Source: Maribellus sediminis
GTDB lineage: Bacteria; Bacteroidota; Bacteroidia; Bacteroidales; Prolixibacteraceae
Assembly: GCF_011799805.1 (NCBI RefSeq)
Contig: NZ_WXUB01000003.1
Coordinates: 248,001 to 312,000 of the forward strand
Length of the DNA: 64,000 nucleotides
Reading direction: 5' to 3'
Positions 1-8,373 of this stretch are shown here, piece after piece. Under the pieces are notes generated by a model. It was not told the DNA's origin, searched no databases, and worked only from the letters and a program-made list of their open reading frames with translations. The position numbers were made by a program, and so were the translations under genes. Every line of letters starts with the position of its first letter. Position 1 is the stretch's first letter.

Positions 1-2
1 AG

Positions 3-557
3 TATCAGAAACTGATTCGTGATATAAGAAAAAAATACAAAGTGGGAATACATCCCTCGTTTGCATCGAGTAAAAAAGGCAATCGTAAAAAAACGGGTGT
101 TGAGCGTGCACGTCTGGAAAGTATCCTTGGAGAAGAGGTAGACAAAAGCCGACAACATTTTCTTCGCATTCAGTTCCCCAAATCGTATCGCAGATTGATA
201 AAAAGCGGGATTCTGGAAGATTATACCATGGGTTATTCCTGTGTCTCCGGATTCAGAGCCGGAATTTGTACGCCATATTATTTCTACGATGTGGAACGCG
301 AAACAACAACAAATCTGCTGATCACTCCGTTTCAGATTCTTGACGGGACCTTTACACATTACCAGCAATTAAAGCCCGAACAAGCCTGGGAAGAAATTAA
401 AGGAATTATGACAGAAGTAAAAAAAGTTGGTGGTACTTTTGTGAGTGTTTGGCACAACGAAACGGTTAACAACAAAGGCATTTGGAAGGGCTTCCAAACG
501 GTTTTTGAAGAAATGAACCGACTGGGTTTTGCCTGGGCCAACGGAAAAGAAAATTAG
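3..557 (+). CDS. Polysaccharide deacetylase-like protein, C-terminal part (5' end outside window)
   Basis: The reading frame is open from base 3 to the stop at 555-557, so the visible 184 residues are only the C-terminal part of a longer gene; the GTG at 42 is not a credible start because the frame continues upstream. The segment resembles the end of Bacteroidota polysaccharide deacetylase (NodB-superfamily) proteins: a KVGIHPSFASSK stretch, an FRIQ-like LRIQFPKSYRRL segment, and a final VSVWHNETVNNKG motif in which His and Asn fit a metal or substrate site. It would remove acetyl groups from an envelope or capsular glycan. The acyltransferase-like gene at 579 follows after 21 bp, suggesting one operon. 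The family is recognised from memory of such C-termini; the catalytic Asp and His motifs lie outside the window. Confidence 0.6.
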   Translation, partial: YQKLIRDIRKKYKVGIHPSFASSKKGNRKKTGVERARLESILGEEVDKSRQHFLRIQFPKSYRRLIKSGILEDYTMGYSCVSGFRAGICTPYYFYDVERETTTNLLITPFQILDGTFTHYQQLKPEQAWEEIKGIMTEVKKVGGTFVSVWHNETVNNKGIWKGFQTVFEEMNRLGFAWANGKEN

Positions 558-578
558 CGGCTTACTTAATACCTTTTA

Positions 579-1499
579 ATGACAGAAAAGACAAAACTGC
601 ATTACATCAAACATCAGGATATCGACTACGATAAATGGGACCGGTGTATTGATGCAGCCATTAACAGCCGTATTTACGCCAACACCTGGCACCTCGACCG
701 AACAGCAACCTACTGGGATGCACTTGTAATGGGCGATTACGAATATGTGATGCCACTTCCAATCCGACGAAAATTTGGCATTACTTACCTTTTCCAGCCG
801 ATGTTTTCGCAGCAGCTTGGTATTTATCCCGCAGCCAATTCCACCATTAGTTCACAGTTTTACGACTACCTGGTCAGGCACTTTCGTTACGCAAAAGTCC
901 ATCTGAATGCGGGTAACTTACCCTGGAAAAATAGCACATCGGTAGATTTTCAGGCCAAACAAAATTACCTTCTGCCTCTCGAACAGAGTTATACCGGCAT
1001 TAAGAAATTCTTTTCGAGCAATGCCAAACGCAACATTGCGAAAGCCAATACGAATAATCTTTCCCTGATTCAGGGCATTCGTTTGGAAACGTATCTCGAT
1101 TTTATAGAGAAAAATCTGCAAGCCAGTATATCAAAGTCTTCAATAGCTACCTTGAAAAACCTAATCGCATACGGACAGTATAAAGGATTTGGTGAGATTT
1201 ATGGTGTATATACATCAGATAATGAGCTGTGTTCGGCTGTTTATTTTTGCCGCTGGAAAGATCGGGTGATCTATTTCAGCGCCGCTTCAAACGAAGCCGG
1301 AAAAGAAATGGGAGGAATGTATTTCCTGGTAAATGAATTTATTAAGCAAAACGTTGGCAAAAACCTTACGCTTGATTTCGAAGGTTCGATGCTGCCCGGA
1401 GTTGCCCGTTTTTTTGACAGTTTTGGCGCCAGTCCGGAAACCTATTTCCAGCTTCACTTTAATCGTTTACCTTTGCCTCTCAAGTGGCTCAAAGCTTAA
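579..1499 (+). CDS. FemAB/GNAT-like acyltransferase (BioF2-like domain), copy 1
   Basis: 306 residues, no signal peptide. The general shape fits the double-GNAT FemAB/BioF2-like acetyltransferases of Bacteroidota: an N-terminal half ending in WDALVMGDYEYVMPLP and a C-terminal half with AVYFCRWKDRVIYFSAAS and LDFEGSMLPGVARFFDSFG, the strand-loop-helix that normally binds the acyl donor. The acceptor is unknown; relatives modify cell-wall peptides or exopolysaccharides, and the deacetylase 21 bp upstream supports an envelope glycan. The gene at 1605 is a paralogue with the same motifs in the same order. Start chosen at ATG 579 because it begins a conserved LHYIKHQDIDYDKWD opening that the paralogue also has. 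Confidence 0.7.
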   Translation: MTEKTKLHYIKHQDIDYDKWDRCIDAAINSRIYANTWHLDRTATYWDALVMGDYEYVMPLPIRRKFGITYLFQPMFSQQLGIYPAANSTISSQFYDYLVRHFRYAKVHLNAGNLPWKNSTSVDFQAKQNYLLPLEQSYTGIKKFFSSNAKRNIAKANTNNLSLIQGIRLETYLDFIEKNLQASISKSSIATLKNLIAYGQYKGFGEIYGVYTSDNELCSAVYFCRWKDRVIYFSAASNEAGKEMGGMYFLVNEFIKQNVGKNLTLDFEGSMLPGVARFFDSFGASPETYFQLHFNRLPLPLKWLKA

Positions 1500-1604
1500 A
1501 AAATATGGCTGATTTTGTCCGGAATAGTAGAAGTCAACTTACAATGCATGTATCAGTATCCAAATAATTTGATGGAAGGTCGTTTATAAAGACGAATAAT
1601 TTTC

Positions 1605-2510
1605 ATGATAGAATACTTAAAACATAGCCAAATTAATAAGCAGAAGTGGGATGCAAGCATTGAGAACAGTCAAAACGGGCTTGTTTACGCGCTTTCCTGG
1701 TACCTCGATTGTGTATCGCCAAATTGGGATGCTTTGGTTTTAAACGACTATGAAGCAGTAATGCCACTTACCTGGCGACGGAAATATGGGATCAAGTACA
1801 TTTTTGTCCCCTATTTTACGCATCGTTTGGGAGTTTTCGGATCGAAAGAAAATATTGAGCAATACTCCACTGCATTTCTTGAGTCAATACCCAAAAGCTT
1901 CAAACATATTCACTACAGTTTTAATACCCACAACAGCCTTAAGCATAACAAAATAAAGCTCATCCCTAATAATCTGGATTTATTAGTACTGAATAAAAGT
2001 TACTCAGAATTACAAAGCAACTATTCGAAAAACCACCTCAAGAATATCAGAAAAGCTGAAAAGCACAATCTGAAAATTGAAGAAAGTATTGAGGTTAAAG
2101 AGTTTTGTAACGATTACATTGAAATACATACCGCTTTAGGAAAATTCTCGAAGTATGAAGGAATATTCGAAGTCTTTAAACCTTTGTGTGATCTGATCGA
2201 TAAAAACATAAAAACTTATTGCTGCCGGGTTAAAAACGATGATGAAACGAACGCAGTAATAATGTTGGTGATTTTTAAAGGAAGAGCAATTTTTCATTCA
2301 GCAGCTTCTTTAAAAGGGAGAGAAAACAGTGCTCAATACCTACTCATTGATCACGTCATCAGGAAATTTTCAGATACCGGAATTATTCTTGACTTTGCCG
2401 GATCAAACATTAAATCTATTAGTTACAGGAATAAAGGTTTTGGTACTTCATCCGAAAGCTTCCATTCAGTTTTCTATTTTCGTTTCCTGGATAAAATTCT
2501 GAATCGTTGA
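1605..2510 (+). CDS. FemAB/GNAT-like acyltransferase (BioF2-like domain), copy 2
   Basis: 301 residues, a tandem paralogue of the gene at 579. The shared landmarks are a YLKHSQINKQKWD opening, NWDALVLNDYEAVMPLTWRRKYGIKYIF, and a C-terminal AIFHSAASLKG / LDFAGSNIKSISYRNKGFG pair. The middle third is clearly more Lys/Asn/Ile rich and the gene is more AT-rich than copy 1, so the copies have diverged or this one arrived separately. Function is inferred only at family level: acyl or aminoacyl transfer to an envelope component. The 105-bp gap to copy 1 has no obvious terminator. Confidence 0.65.
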   Translation: MIEYLKHSQINKQKWDASIENSQNGLVYALSWYLDCVSPNWDALVLNDYEAVMPLTWRRKYGIKYIFVPYFTHRLGVFGSKENIEQYSTAFLESIPKSFKHIHYSFNTHNSLKHNKIKLIPNNLDLLVLNKSYSELQSNYSKNHLKNIRKAEKHNLKIEESIEVKEFCNDYIEIHTALGKFSKYEGIFEVFKPLCDLIDKNIKTYCCRVKNDDETNAVIMLVIFKGRAIFHSAASLKGRENSAQYLLIDHVIRKFSDTGIILDFAGSNIKSISYRNKGFGTSSESFHSVFYFRFLDKILNR

Positions 2511-2687
2511 TTCATTCAATTCAAAAGCGATGAAGTTCCGCTTTTTGAGGTATCAACAATCAAAAAATTAGGAAGTATGTTCATCTGAAAGTTTTAAAAA
2601 ACTATTTTTAAACTCTCGTTCGGGCGGAACTAAAATAGTTATATGTCCCGATTAATAATAATTCAACATATCGTTAAACTCGTCACG

Positions 2688-3350
2688 ATGGACATTAAGA
2701 TTTTAGGACACAATCACTCCATTCTGGATCATTACCTGGCAGAAATTCGAGATATCAACATCCAAACCGATCCGATGCGTTTCAGGGATAACCTGAACCG
2801 AATTGGCGAAATTTTCGCTTACGAAATCAGCAAAGAACTTCAATTTGAAGTGGTTGATGTAACTACCCCGCTAGGTGTAGCAAAAGTACCAAAACTGCAG
2901 CAGCAGCCGGTTCTGGCAACAATTCTGAGGGCGGGTCTTGCCACGCACAATGGTTTGCTGCGTATTTTCGACCGTGCCGAAAATTGTTTTATTTCGGCTT
3001 ACCGAAAATACACCGAAGGTGGCGAGTTTGAAATTGAATTTGAATACATGGCTTCGCCTTCGTTAAACAATAAAGTGGTGATTTTATCTGATCCGATGCT
3101 GGCTTCGGGCAAATCGATGGAAATTGGATACGAAGCCCTTTTTAGTAAAGGAACGCCGTCGCACATTCATATGATTGCCATTATTGCCAGCGAAGAAGGT
3201 GTACGGTACGTAAAAGAAAAAATTACGGCCGAAAATGTTACACTTTGGCTGGGTGCAGTCGATCCTGAAATGACGCCAAAATCGTACATTGTTCCCGGAC
3301 TGGGCGACGCCGGTGATTTGGCCTTCGGTGAAAAAATTGATTCGAAATAA
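2688..3350 (+). CDS. upp: Uracil phosphoribosyltransferase
   Basis: Salvages uracil with PRPP to give UMP in the cytosol. 220 residues from ATG 2688, the usual family length; a longer frame from 2643 would add 15 unconserved residues, so the inner start with MDIKILGHNHS is preferred. The PRPP-binding loop SDPMLASGKS lies at residues 134-143 and the ILRAG segment at 79-83. The C-terminus PGLGDAGDLAFG is the uracil-binding hood typical of the family. It is a single-gene unit ending in a strong hairpin at 3361-3398 that it shares with the convergent gene at 3431. Confidence 0.95.
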   Translation: MDIKILGHNHSILDHYLAEIRDINIQTDPMRFRDNLNRIGEIFAYEISKELQFEVVDVTTPLGVAKVPKLQQQPVLATILRAGLATHNGLLRIFDRAENCFISAYRKYTEGGEFEIEFEYMASPSLNNKVVILSDPMLASGKSMEIGYEALFSKGTPSHIHMIAIIASEEGVRYVKEKITAENVTLWLGAVDPEMTPKSYIVPGLGDAGDLAFGEKIDSK

Positions 3351-3360
3351 ACTTAAATAA

Positions 3361-3398
3361 AAATGCCATTCCGCTGAATTCAGCTTGGAATGGCATTT
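3361..3398. terminator. Bidirectional terminator hairpin between upp and the FNR-like gene
   Basis: A 12-bp perfect stem (AAATGCCATTCC / GGAATGGCATTT) encloses a 14-nt loop that itself contains the palindrome GCTGAATTCAGC. The two flanking genes converge here, so it can end transcripts from both sides. Confidence 0.8.
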
Positions 3399-3430
3399 AC
3401 GACTCTCCCAACAACTATCAATAATGTTAT

Positions 3431-4111
3431 CTAGAAGTATACTTCAACGTTAATGTTTTCTCTTTCAAAACCTTTTTCCCTCAGAATTTCCATAGAATCG
3501 AAAATCATATCGCTATTACCACACAGGTAAAAGCAGGTATTTTTATCGAAATCGGCCTTTTTAAGGTACTCGGTCAGGCGGCCTTCGTAATCGCCTTTCG
3601 GATCGCGCGAGGTACACAGCAGAAATCTTTTCTTATCGTAATGATCTTTCTCGTAGGCTTCGCTGGTGTAACGCACTCCGTGAATAACCTGGTAATCGAG
3701 TTCAGGATTACTTTTTACCATGCTGTGAAAAGGTGCTAGTCCGGTTCCGCTGGCAATAAACACGTGTTTATGGGTCTTCAGGTTTTTCTCGTCTAAACCA
3801 AATTTTCCGAATGGCCCGTGAACTTCAACCATATCGCCAACTTTCAGGTGTTTCAGTTTCGGAGAAAAATAACCTCCGTCAACTTCTTTCACCAAAACTT
3901 CCAGGTTTTCTCCGTCTTCAGCGCTGTAGATCGAATACTCGCGACTCTGATAATCGCCGGGAATAGATAAGGAAACATGTTGCCCCGCCACAAAGCGAAA
4001 ACGGCTTTTGGGCAACGAAAGCACAAAAGCATGTTCGGTCAATTGCCTAATCCCCATTACTTTGTAATAATTAGTATCAATCTGCACGTCTGGTTTCATA
4101 TCAATTGTCAT
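3431..4111 (-). CDS. Ferredoxin-NADP reductase-like FAD/NAD(P)-binding oxidoreductase
   Basis: 226 residues, soluble. The N-terminal FAD-binding beta-barrel carries RxYS as REYS at residues 57-60, and the C-terminal NAD(P) domain has SGTGLAPFHSM at about 121-131 and a CGNS motif near 198. This is the two-domain FNR core without a fused ferredoxin or haem domain, so it must pass electrons to a separate partner. The gene is transcribed divergently from a flavodoxin-domain gene at 4308, a plausible partner. A TATTTTTG promoter element lies just upstream on the minus strand (4135-4142). The exact physiological acceptor cannot be read from sequence; ferredoxin/flavodoxin:NADP reductase is the most economical idea. 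Confidence 0.8.
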   Translation of the reverse strand: MTIDMKPDVQIDTNYYKVMGIRQLTEHAFVLSLPKSRFRFVAGQHVSLSIPGDYQSREYSIYSAEDGENLEVLVKEVDGGYFSPKLKHLKVGDMVEVHGPFGKFGLDEKNLKTHKHVFIASGTGLAPFHSMVKSNPELDYQVIHGVRYTSEAYEKDHYDKKRFLLCTSRDPKGDYEGRLTEYLKKADFDKNTCFYLCGNSDMIFDSMEILREKGFERENINVEVYF

Positions 4112-4134
4112 GGTGTTATTCTTTAAAACTGGGG

Positions 4135-4142
4135 CAAAAATA
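4135..4142 (-). promoter_or_regulatory. Probable -7 element (TATTTTTG) for the FNR-like gene
   Basis: Minus-strand TATTTTTG fits the Bacteroidota consensus TAnnTTTG and ends about 23 nt from the ATG. I see no clear -33 TTG, so support is moderate. Confidence 0.4.
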
Positions 4143-4307
4143 CTACTTTTTTATTTAAATACTTTTTAGTGTTTTATTTTCGCCGATTAATATGAACAAT
4201 TAACCGATTATTAACACAAATGTTCTTTTCTGTGTCCTAATTTTAGATAGAAATTTTTGAACACACATTAGCATTATTTATTCAAAAGCCAAAAAACAAT
4301 TAACAAC

Positions 4308-4811
4308 ATGAAAACATTAATCACCTATTGCACTACACATGGATGCACCAAAAAAGTCGTCAGTGAAATCGCACAATTTTTAGGGGAAGGAGTAACTACC
4401 TGTAATTTGAAAAAGGAAAGCGCTCCTGATGTGAGCGAATTTGACCGTGTAATAATCGGCGGCTCCATCCACGCCGGACAGATTCAAAAGAAAGTAAAAG
4501 AGTTCTGTAAAAACAATGTTGAAGCCCTGCAAAAAACCGAACTGGGTTTATTTATTTGCTGCATGGAAGAAGGCGAAAAAGCAGAAGCACAACTTCAGGA
4601 AGCATTTCCGGAAGAGCTGCTCATCCATGCGAAAGCAACAGCTTGTTTGGGTGGCGAATTCAACTTCAAAAAAATGAATTTCATGGAAAAACTGATCGTG
4701 AAGAAAGTTGCAAAAATCGATCACAGCACTTCAAAAGTGAATTACGATGCCATTCATTCTTTCTCGAACAACATGAATAAGATTTTTAATCCGTTTTTGT
4801 TCTTTGTCTAG
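4308..4811 (+). CDS. Flavodoxin-domain protein
   Basis: 167 residues. The N-terminus KTLITYCTTHGCTKKV is the FMN phosphate-binding loop of flavodoxin-like proteins (T/S-x-T/S-x-x-T type, here TTHGCTKK), followed by a Rossmann-like core with VIIGGSIHAGQIQKKV, which resembles the menaquinone-dependent protoporphyrinogen oxidase (HemG/Flavodoxin_5) group rather than classical electron-carrier flavodoxins. No membrane segment. Divergent from the FNR-like gene at 4111 across a 196-bp spacer; a redox pair is an inference from this arrangement. A HemG role would require haem-pathway context, which is absent here. Confidence 0.7.
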   Translation: MKTLITYCTTHGCTKKVVSEIAQFLGEGVTTCNLKKESAPDVSEFDRVIIGGSIHAGQIQKKVKEFCKNNVEALQKTELGLFICCMEEGEKAEAQLQEAFPEELLIHAKATACLGGEFNFKKMNFMEKLIVKKVAKIDHSTSKVNYDAIHSFSNNMNKIFNPFLFFV

Positions 4812-4820
4812 TTACGCTAA

Positions 4821-4865
4821 AAACATTTGGGTGAAGATCTTCCTGATATTCACTCAAATGTTTTA
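4821..4865. terminator. Bidirectional terminator overlapping the permease stop codon
   Basis: A 16-bp stem with one G:T mismatch (AAAACATTTGGGTGAA / TTCACTCAAATGTTTT) with a 13-nt loop lies between the convergent flavodoxin and ABC permease genes. The 3' arm includes the TAA stop of the minus-strand permease (4863-4865). Confidence 0.8.
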
Positions 4866-6524
4866 TGCCTGTATTTTCTCCCAGGATATCTTGCGAAGTC
4901 GTTTTATCACCAGAACAAATGCAATAAAAGCACCGGTTCCAATGGCATAGCTGGTCCAGTAGGGTAAAAGCGAACAGGCATACACCAATCCTCCAACAAC
5001 TGCAACAAGCAAAAACATCAGCATTACATTTCCAATGTTCTGGCTCGAATTGCTCATGTTTCGGTCTCTCGACAAGGGCAGGTATTTTGGCAGAATCAAA
5101 ACATACAATGCCATAAATAATAACGACACGCCAAAAATCAACAGAACATGATTCAGTACCGACAGCGGCCATATTAACAGCGTAATGAATAAGGCGACCA
5201 AAGCCATAGGCAAGAAATAATTCAGAAGCGTGATCATCAGACTTGCAGTAAAGAATTCGCCGGCCTGTTTAATCGGCAAAAACCGGAATAACCATACAGA
5301 ATCGGGTTGTTCGGAATATTGCAAGGTTGGGTAAATTACCAGGATTAGCATTACAGGTACACAAAGTACAATGAAGTAGCGTTTTGAATTGGCCAACTCT
5401 GTTAAAAATTCGCCGGTGTGTCCAATTTTCGAAGCAAAAGGAAGCAACAACAAAACAACGGCGTAACCCATTACTGAATACACTCCCTGTTTAAATTTCC
5501 GGTCTTTTGAAACCACCATACGGATCAGTCGGTATATGGCTTTTTCGGTGGTAGTGAATCGTAAAAAGTCGATCAGCATTCTGCGCTCTTTCTTTTGCGC
5601 CTGCTTTGCTTTAATCGGTTTGGCTGAAACACTATCAATTTCCGACAACCGGCGGTTATAAAATGGCGCAAAGTACTTTACAATGGCAATTATACCCAGT
5701 ATCGGAAATAAGAAATTTAATACAAGCTGAAACCACAAATCATACAAATTACCTTCGAGAAACAGTGTTGAAACTTTAGCGGGCCAATATGGCGGAATAA
5801 GGTTCAGCCACCACTCATTTCCAAGGTGTGCCTCGGTTATCATCTCACTATCAAATAAGCGTGGAACAAATTGGTATCCTCCGTAAATAATCACGGCAAG
5901 CAGCACCTGCACATACATGATGATGGTCTTAAATTTTTCGGCCGAGAAAAATCGTATCACCCCCATGTAGAAAATGTTTGAAATAAAAACAGCCATCACC
6001 ACATCGAGCAAAACGAGGAGAAACAGAAGCAAGCCGGTTGAAAGTCCGAACTTCACACTTCCAATGATTACACCGCCCAGCGACAGCGGTATTCCCATCA
6101 TTAAAAGATAAATGATAATATGAATAATCCGGGAAGCATAAAAAGTTTTCGAATCAATCGGTCGGGGGAGAATCTCCACATTATCTTTTGTATCGAAAAG
6201 AATGGTGGAAAATTCGGTAATAATTAACAGCGAAAAGTAAACCAGTAAAACGGAATGATAGATTAAAAATGAAATTTCATGATCGATATCGCCCAAAAAC
6301 ATCGTACCGATAAGGAAGCCAAGAAATCCATTTACCAGGGTCAGTGTCAGCGACTGATTAGAAGCCTTTGGTTTGTTTTGATTGAAGATATTGTTTTGTC
6401 GCCGGCTGTCCATGATTAGCTTTGCGCGCAAAATAGCCTTTAGTTGCAGGGTGTCTATTCCCATCCGTTTCCAGAGCGGATTGAACAGCGCAACCAATTT
6501 TAATGTGAAATTGATAAAACCCAT
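4863..6524 (-). CDS. ABC exporter permease subunit, large (about 10-12 TM)
   Basis: 553 residues with many hydrophobic helices arranged in two halves around a charged cytosolic loop (KPIKAKQAQKKERR, about residue 300). It starts 3 bp after the stop of the ATPase gene at 6528, so the two form one translation unit and almost certainly one ABC-2-like exporter. I do not recognise the specific subfamily; similar large permeases in Bacteroidota are annotated only as hypothetical or ABC transporter permease. The substrate is unknown. The transcript ends at the hairpin 4821-4865. Confidence 0.7.
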   Translation of the reverse strand: MGFINFTLKLVALFNPLWKRMGIDTLQLKAILRAKLIMDSRRQNNIFNQNKPKASNQSLTLTLVNGFLGFLIGTMFLGDIDHEISFLIYHSVLLVYFSLLIITEFSTILFDTKDNVEILPRPIDSKTFYASRIIHIIIYLLMMGIPLSLGGVIIGSVKFGLSTGLLLFLLVLLDVVMAVFISNIFYMGVIRFFSAEKFKTIIMYVQVLLAVIIYGGYQFVPRLFDSEMITEAHLGNEWWLNLIPPYWPAKVSTLFLEGNLYDLWFQLVLNFLFPILGIIAIVKYFAPFYNRRLSEIDSVSAKPIKAKQAQKKERRMLIDFLRFTTTEKAIYRLIRMVVSKDRKFKQGVYSVMGYAVVLLLLPFASKIGHTGEFLTELANSKRYFIVLCVPVMLILVIYPTLQYSEQPDSVWLFRFLPIKQAGEFFTASLMITLLNYFLPMALVALFITLLIWPLSVLNHVLLIFGVSLLFMALYVLILPKYLPLSRDRNMSNSSQNIGNVMLMFLLVAVVGGLVYACSLLPYWTSYAIGTGAFIAFVLVIKRLRKISWEKIQA

Positions 6525-6527
6525 GAC

Positions 6528-7316
6528 TCAGGACTTAACGATGTTGCGCATAAACTGTGATCTCTCCACGTTGTCCGACTTTCCTGTCATTTCTGAAAAG
6601 AGTTGTTCCAGCGTTTTGTTGTTTCCGGCTTTCAGTTCTTCAAAAGTTCCGTCGGCAACCACTTTCCCTCCATTGATCAAAATAATCCGATCCGAAATTT
6701 TCTCAACGATATCCATCAAGTGCGAACAGTAAAAAATGGTTTTTCCGTCGTTTTTCAGTTGGATCAACATCTCCTTAACAAGGATAACCGAATTGGCATC
6801 AAGCCCCGAAAGCGGTTCATCCAGGAAAATAATATCAGGATTATGTAATAAGCCATTAATGATGAGCGCCTTTTGTTTCATCCCTTTCGAGAACGTATCC
6901 ATTCGGTTATTCAATTCCGACTTTAATTCAAAAAGGTCATAAAACTGCTCCATCTTTGCCCTGGTTTTTTCAGGGTCTAAACCATAAATGTCCGAGAGAA
7001 AAAGGCCGTACTCCATCGGGGTCAGCGAATCGTAAATCTTCCCGTTTTCGGGAATGTAACCGATCCGGTGTTTCATTTCCAATTGATTGCCGGCGAAATC
7101 CTTTCCAAACATCGAAATTTTACCACCATAATCAGAAATGATCCCGCAAAGGATTTTTACGGTTGTACTTTTGCCTGCACCGTTTGGGCCGATATAACCA
7201 ATAAGGCTGCCCGAATTGATGGTTAAATCGATGCCTTTTAATACTTCTTTCTTATCCGATCCATTGCCAAAAGATTTACTCAGGCCTTCTATCCGGATTA
7301 TTTCATGGGTTTCCAT
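6528..7316 (-). CDS. ABC transporter ATP-binding protein
   Basis: 262 residues. Walker A GPNGAGKST at 43-51, a signature FSKGMKQK at 142-149 (the ABC-2/CcmA-type variant of LSGGQ), Walker B IIFLDEP at 162-168 followed by LSGLD, and the switch His in YCSHLMD. The signature and the partner permease place it among ABC-2-type exporters (ABCA/CcmA-like class). The partner permease gene follows immediately. No accessory periplasmic genes flank it, so an inner-membrane exporter without an outer channel is most likely. Confidence 0.85.
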   Translation of the reverse strand: METHEIIRIEGLSKSFGNGSDKKEVLKGIDLTINSGSLIGYIGPNGAGKSTTVKILCGIISDYGGKISMFGKDFAGNQLEMKHRIGYIPENGKIYDSLTPMEYGLFLSDIYGLDPEKTRAKMEQFYDLFELKSELNNRMDTFSKGMKQKALIINGLLHNPDIIFLDEPLSGLDANSVILVKEMLIQLKNDGKTIFYCSHLMDIVEKISDRIILINGGKVVADGTFEELKAGNNKTLEQLFSEMTGKSDNVERSQFMRNIVKS

Positions 7317-7347
7317 TTTTGTCGATTTTGGGTTGATCTGAAAACAC

Positions 7348-8064
7348 CTAAAATAGCAAATAAAACTCTTTACATAACAATTTGTATTCGGCTGAATAAT
7401 CTTCTTGATGATTATTTCTTATGGTGAGGAAATTGGTGCTACAAGGTAAGTCCTGCTTAGAAAATTCCATAAGATAACGGTGAGGATCCTTTTGCATGTC
7501 GGGAGCAACCCTGGTTAAACGAACCATATTTAGCTTATGCGTTTCGGCCAGATTAATAAATTGTTGAGCTGCTTCAACAGGCAAAATAACTGCAAGTCGT
7601 CCCTGTTCAGTCAGAAGATTGGCCGACAACTCAATTAACGCTGAAAACGGCAGTGCCTGATTATGGCGGGCCAGTGTGCGTTCGTTATTAGCTGCATGGA
7701 AGGAGTTGCTAAAAAACGGCGGATTGGAAACAACAAGATCGAATTTTTGTGAGTTATGTTCAGCGAACTCCTGAAAAGAAATGTGTTTCACTTCAACGCG
7801 ATCCTTCCAGGGCGAAAGCGCAACATTTTCGGCAGCTTCCCCGGCAGCATTTTCTTCAAGTTCGATAGCGGTAATTTGTGCACTTGAGCGTTGTGCCAGC
7901 ATTAAAGCGATAAGCCCGGTTCCGGCGCCAACATCCAGTATGTTTTGGCAAGTATCAACTTTTGCCCAGGCACCCAGCAAAACGCCGTCGATACCAACTT
8001 TCATGGCCGACCGTTCCTGCTCGATCCTGAATCGCTTAAACTGAAAATAGTTGTTTCTGCCCAT
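7348..8064 (-). CDS. trmN6: tRNA1(Val) (adenine-37-N6)-methyltransferase
   Basis: 238 residues from the ATG at 8062-8064. A longer frame from 8139 exists, but the family starts with GRNNYFQFKRF, so the inner start is used. SAM-binding motif I DVGAGTG at 44-50 and the N6-adenine methyltransferase catalytic motif NPPFF at 114-118 are intact; the early FRIEQERSAMKVGIDGVLLGAW block is characteristic of YfiC/TrmN6. It would methylate N6 of A37 in tRNA-Val. It lies downstream of a hairpin-rich spacer and is probably transcribed on its own. Confidence 0.85.
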   Translation of the reverse strand: MGRNNYFQFKRFRIEQERSAMKVGIDGVLLGAWAKVDTCQNILDVGAGTGLIALMLAQRSSAQITAIELEENAAGEAAENVALSPWKDRVEVKHISFQEFAEHNSQKFDLVVSNPPFFSNSFHAANNERTLARHNQALPFSALIELSANLLTEQGRLAVILPVEAAQQFINLAETHKLNMVRLTRVAPDMQKDPHRYLMEFSKQDLPCSTNFLTIRNNHQEDYSAEYKLLCKEFYLLF

Positions 8065-8164
8065 AATTTCACGTAAAACCGCTAAGTCGCAAAGATTAGA
8101 ATTTAGTAACAAACCTAGCTTGAACTTTCTAAATTTCAAACAGTAATTTGGTGCTTATTTTATC

Positions 8165-8181
8165 CAACTCGTACCGAGTTG
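8165..8181. repeat. GTA-loop hairpin, copy 1
   Basis: CAACTCG-TAC-CGAGTTG, a 7-bp perfect stem with 3-nt loop. Read on the minus strand the loop is GTA, as in copies 3 and 4. Confidence 0.7.
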
Positions 8182-8211
8182 TAAACAGGATTACCACTGA
8201 CGGTTTTTATT

Positions 8212-8240
8212 ATAATCCAACTCTTACTGAGTTGGATTAT
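8212..8240. repeat. GTA-family hairpin, copy 2, extended stem
   Basis: A 12-bp perfect stem (ATAATCCAACTC / GAGTTGGATTAT) with loop TTACT. The CAACTC...GAGTTG core is the same as in copy 1; the loop differs by substitutions. Confidence 0.7.
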
Positions 8241-8280
8241 TTGGGGTAACAAAACCCATCCTGTCAAAATTGATATTACA

Positions 8281-8297
8281 AAGCCCGGTACGGGCTT
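8281..8297. repeat. GTA-loop hairpin, copy 3
   Basis: AAGCCCG-GTA-CGGGCTT, a 7-bp perfect stem with loop GTA. Confidence 0.7.
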
Positions 8298-8331
8298 GAA
8301 TTTAGTAAAACAATATTAGTACATTCTACTA

Positions 8332-8348
8332 AAACCCGGTACGGGTTT
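8332..8348. repeat. GTA-loop hairpin, copy 4
   Basis: AAACCCG-GTA-CGGGTTT. It differs from copy 3 by one compensated base pair (G:C to A:T), so the stem is kept although the sequence changes. Confidence 0.7.
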
Positions 8349-8373
8349 GATTGTAACACATTCCCGCATAAAC

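Larger units (their letters stand above)
8065..8373. other. Gene-free spacer holding four related hairpins
   Basis: 309 bp between the TIGR02757 gene and trmN6, both on the minus strand. Its content is four short hairpins (listed separately) of one sequence family, separated by AT-rich DNA. I see no convincing ORF; the minus-strand extension of trmN6 to 8139 is the only frame in it and lacks family similarity. Confidence 0.7.

Noticed and set aside
4786-5172. 128-residue Cys-rich minus-strand frame
   Set aside because: Overlaps the ABC permease in another frame on the same strand and crosses the terminator hairpin.
8140-8373. CRISPR-like repeat cluster
   Set aside because: The four hairpins are not identical, are irregularly spaced and have no cas genes; spacer and repeat structure is absent.
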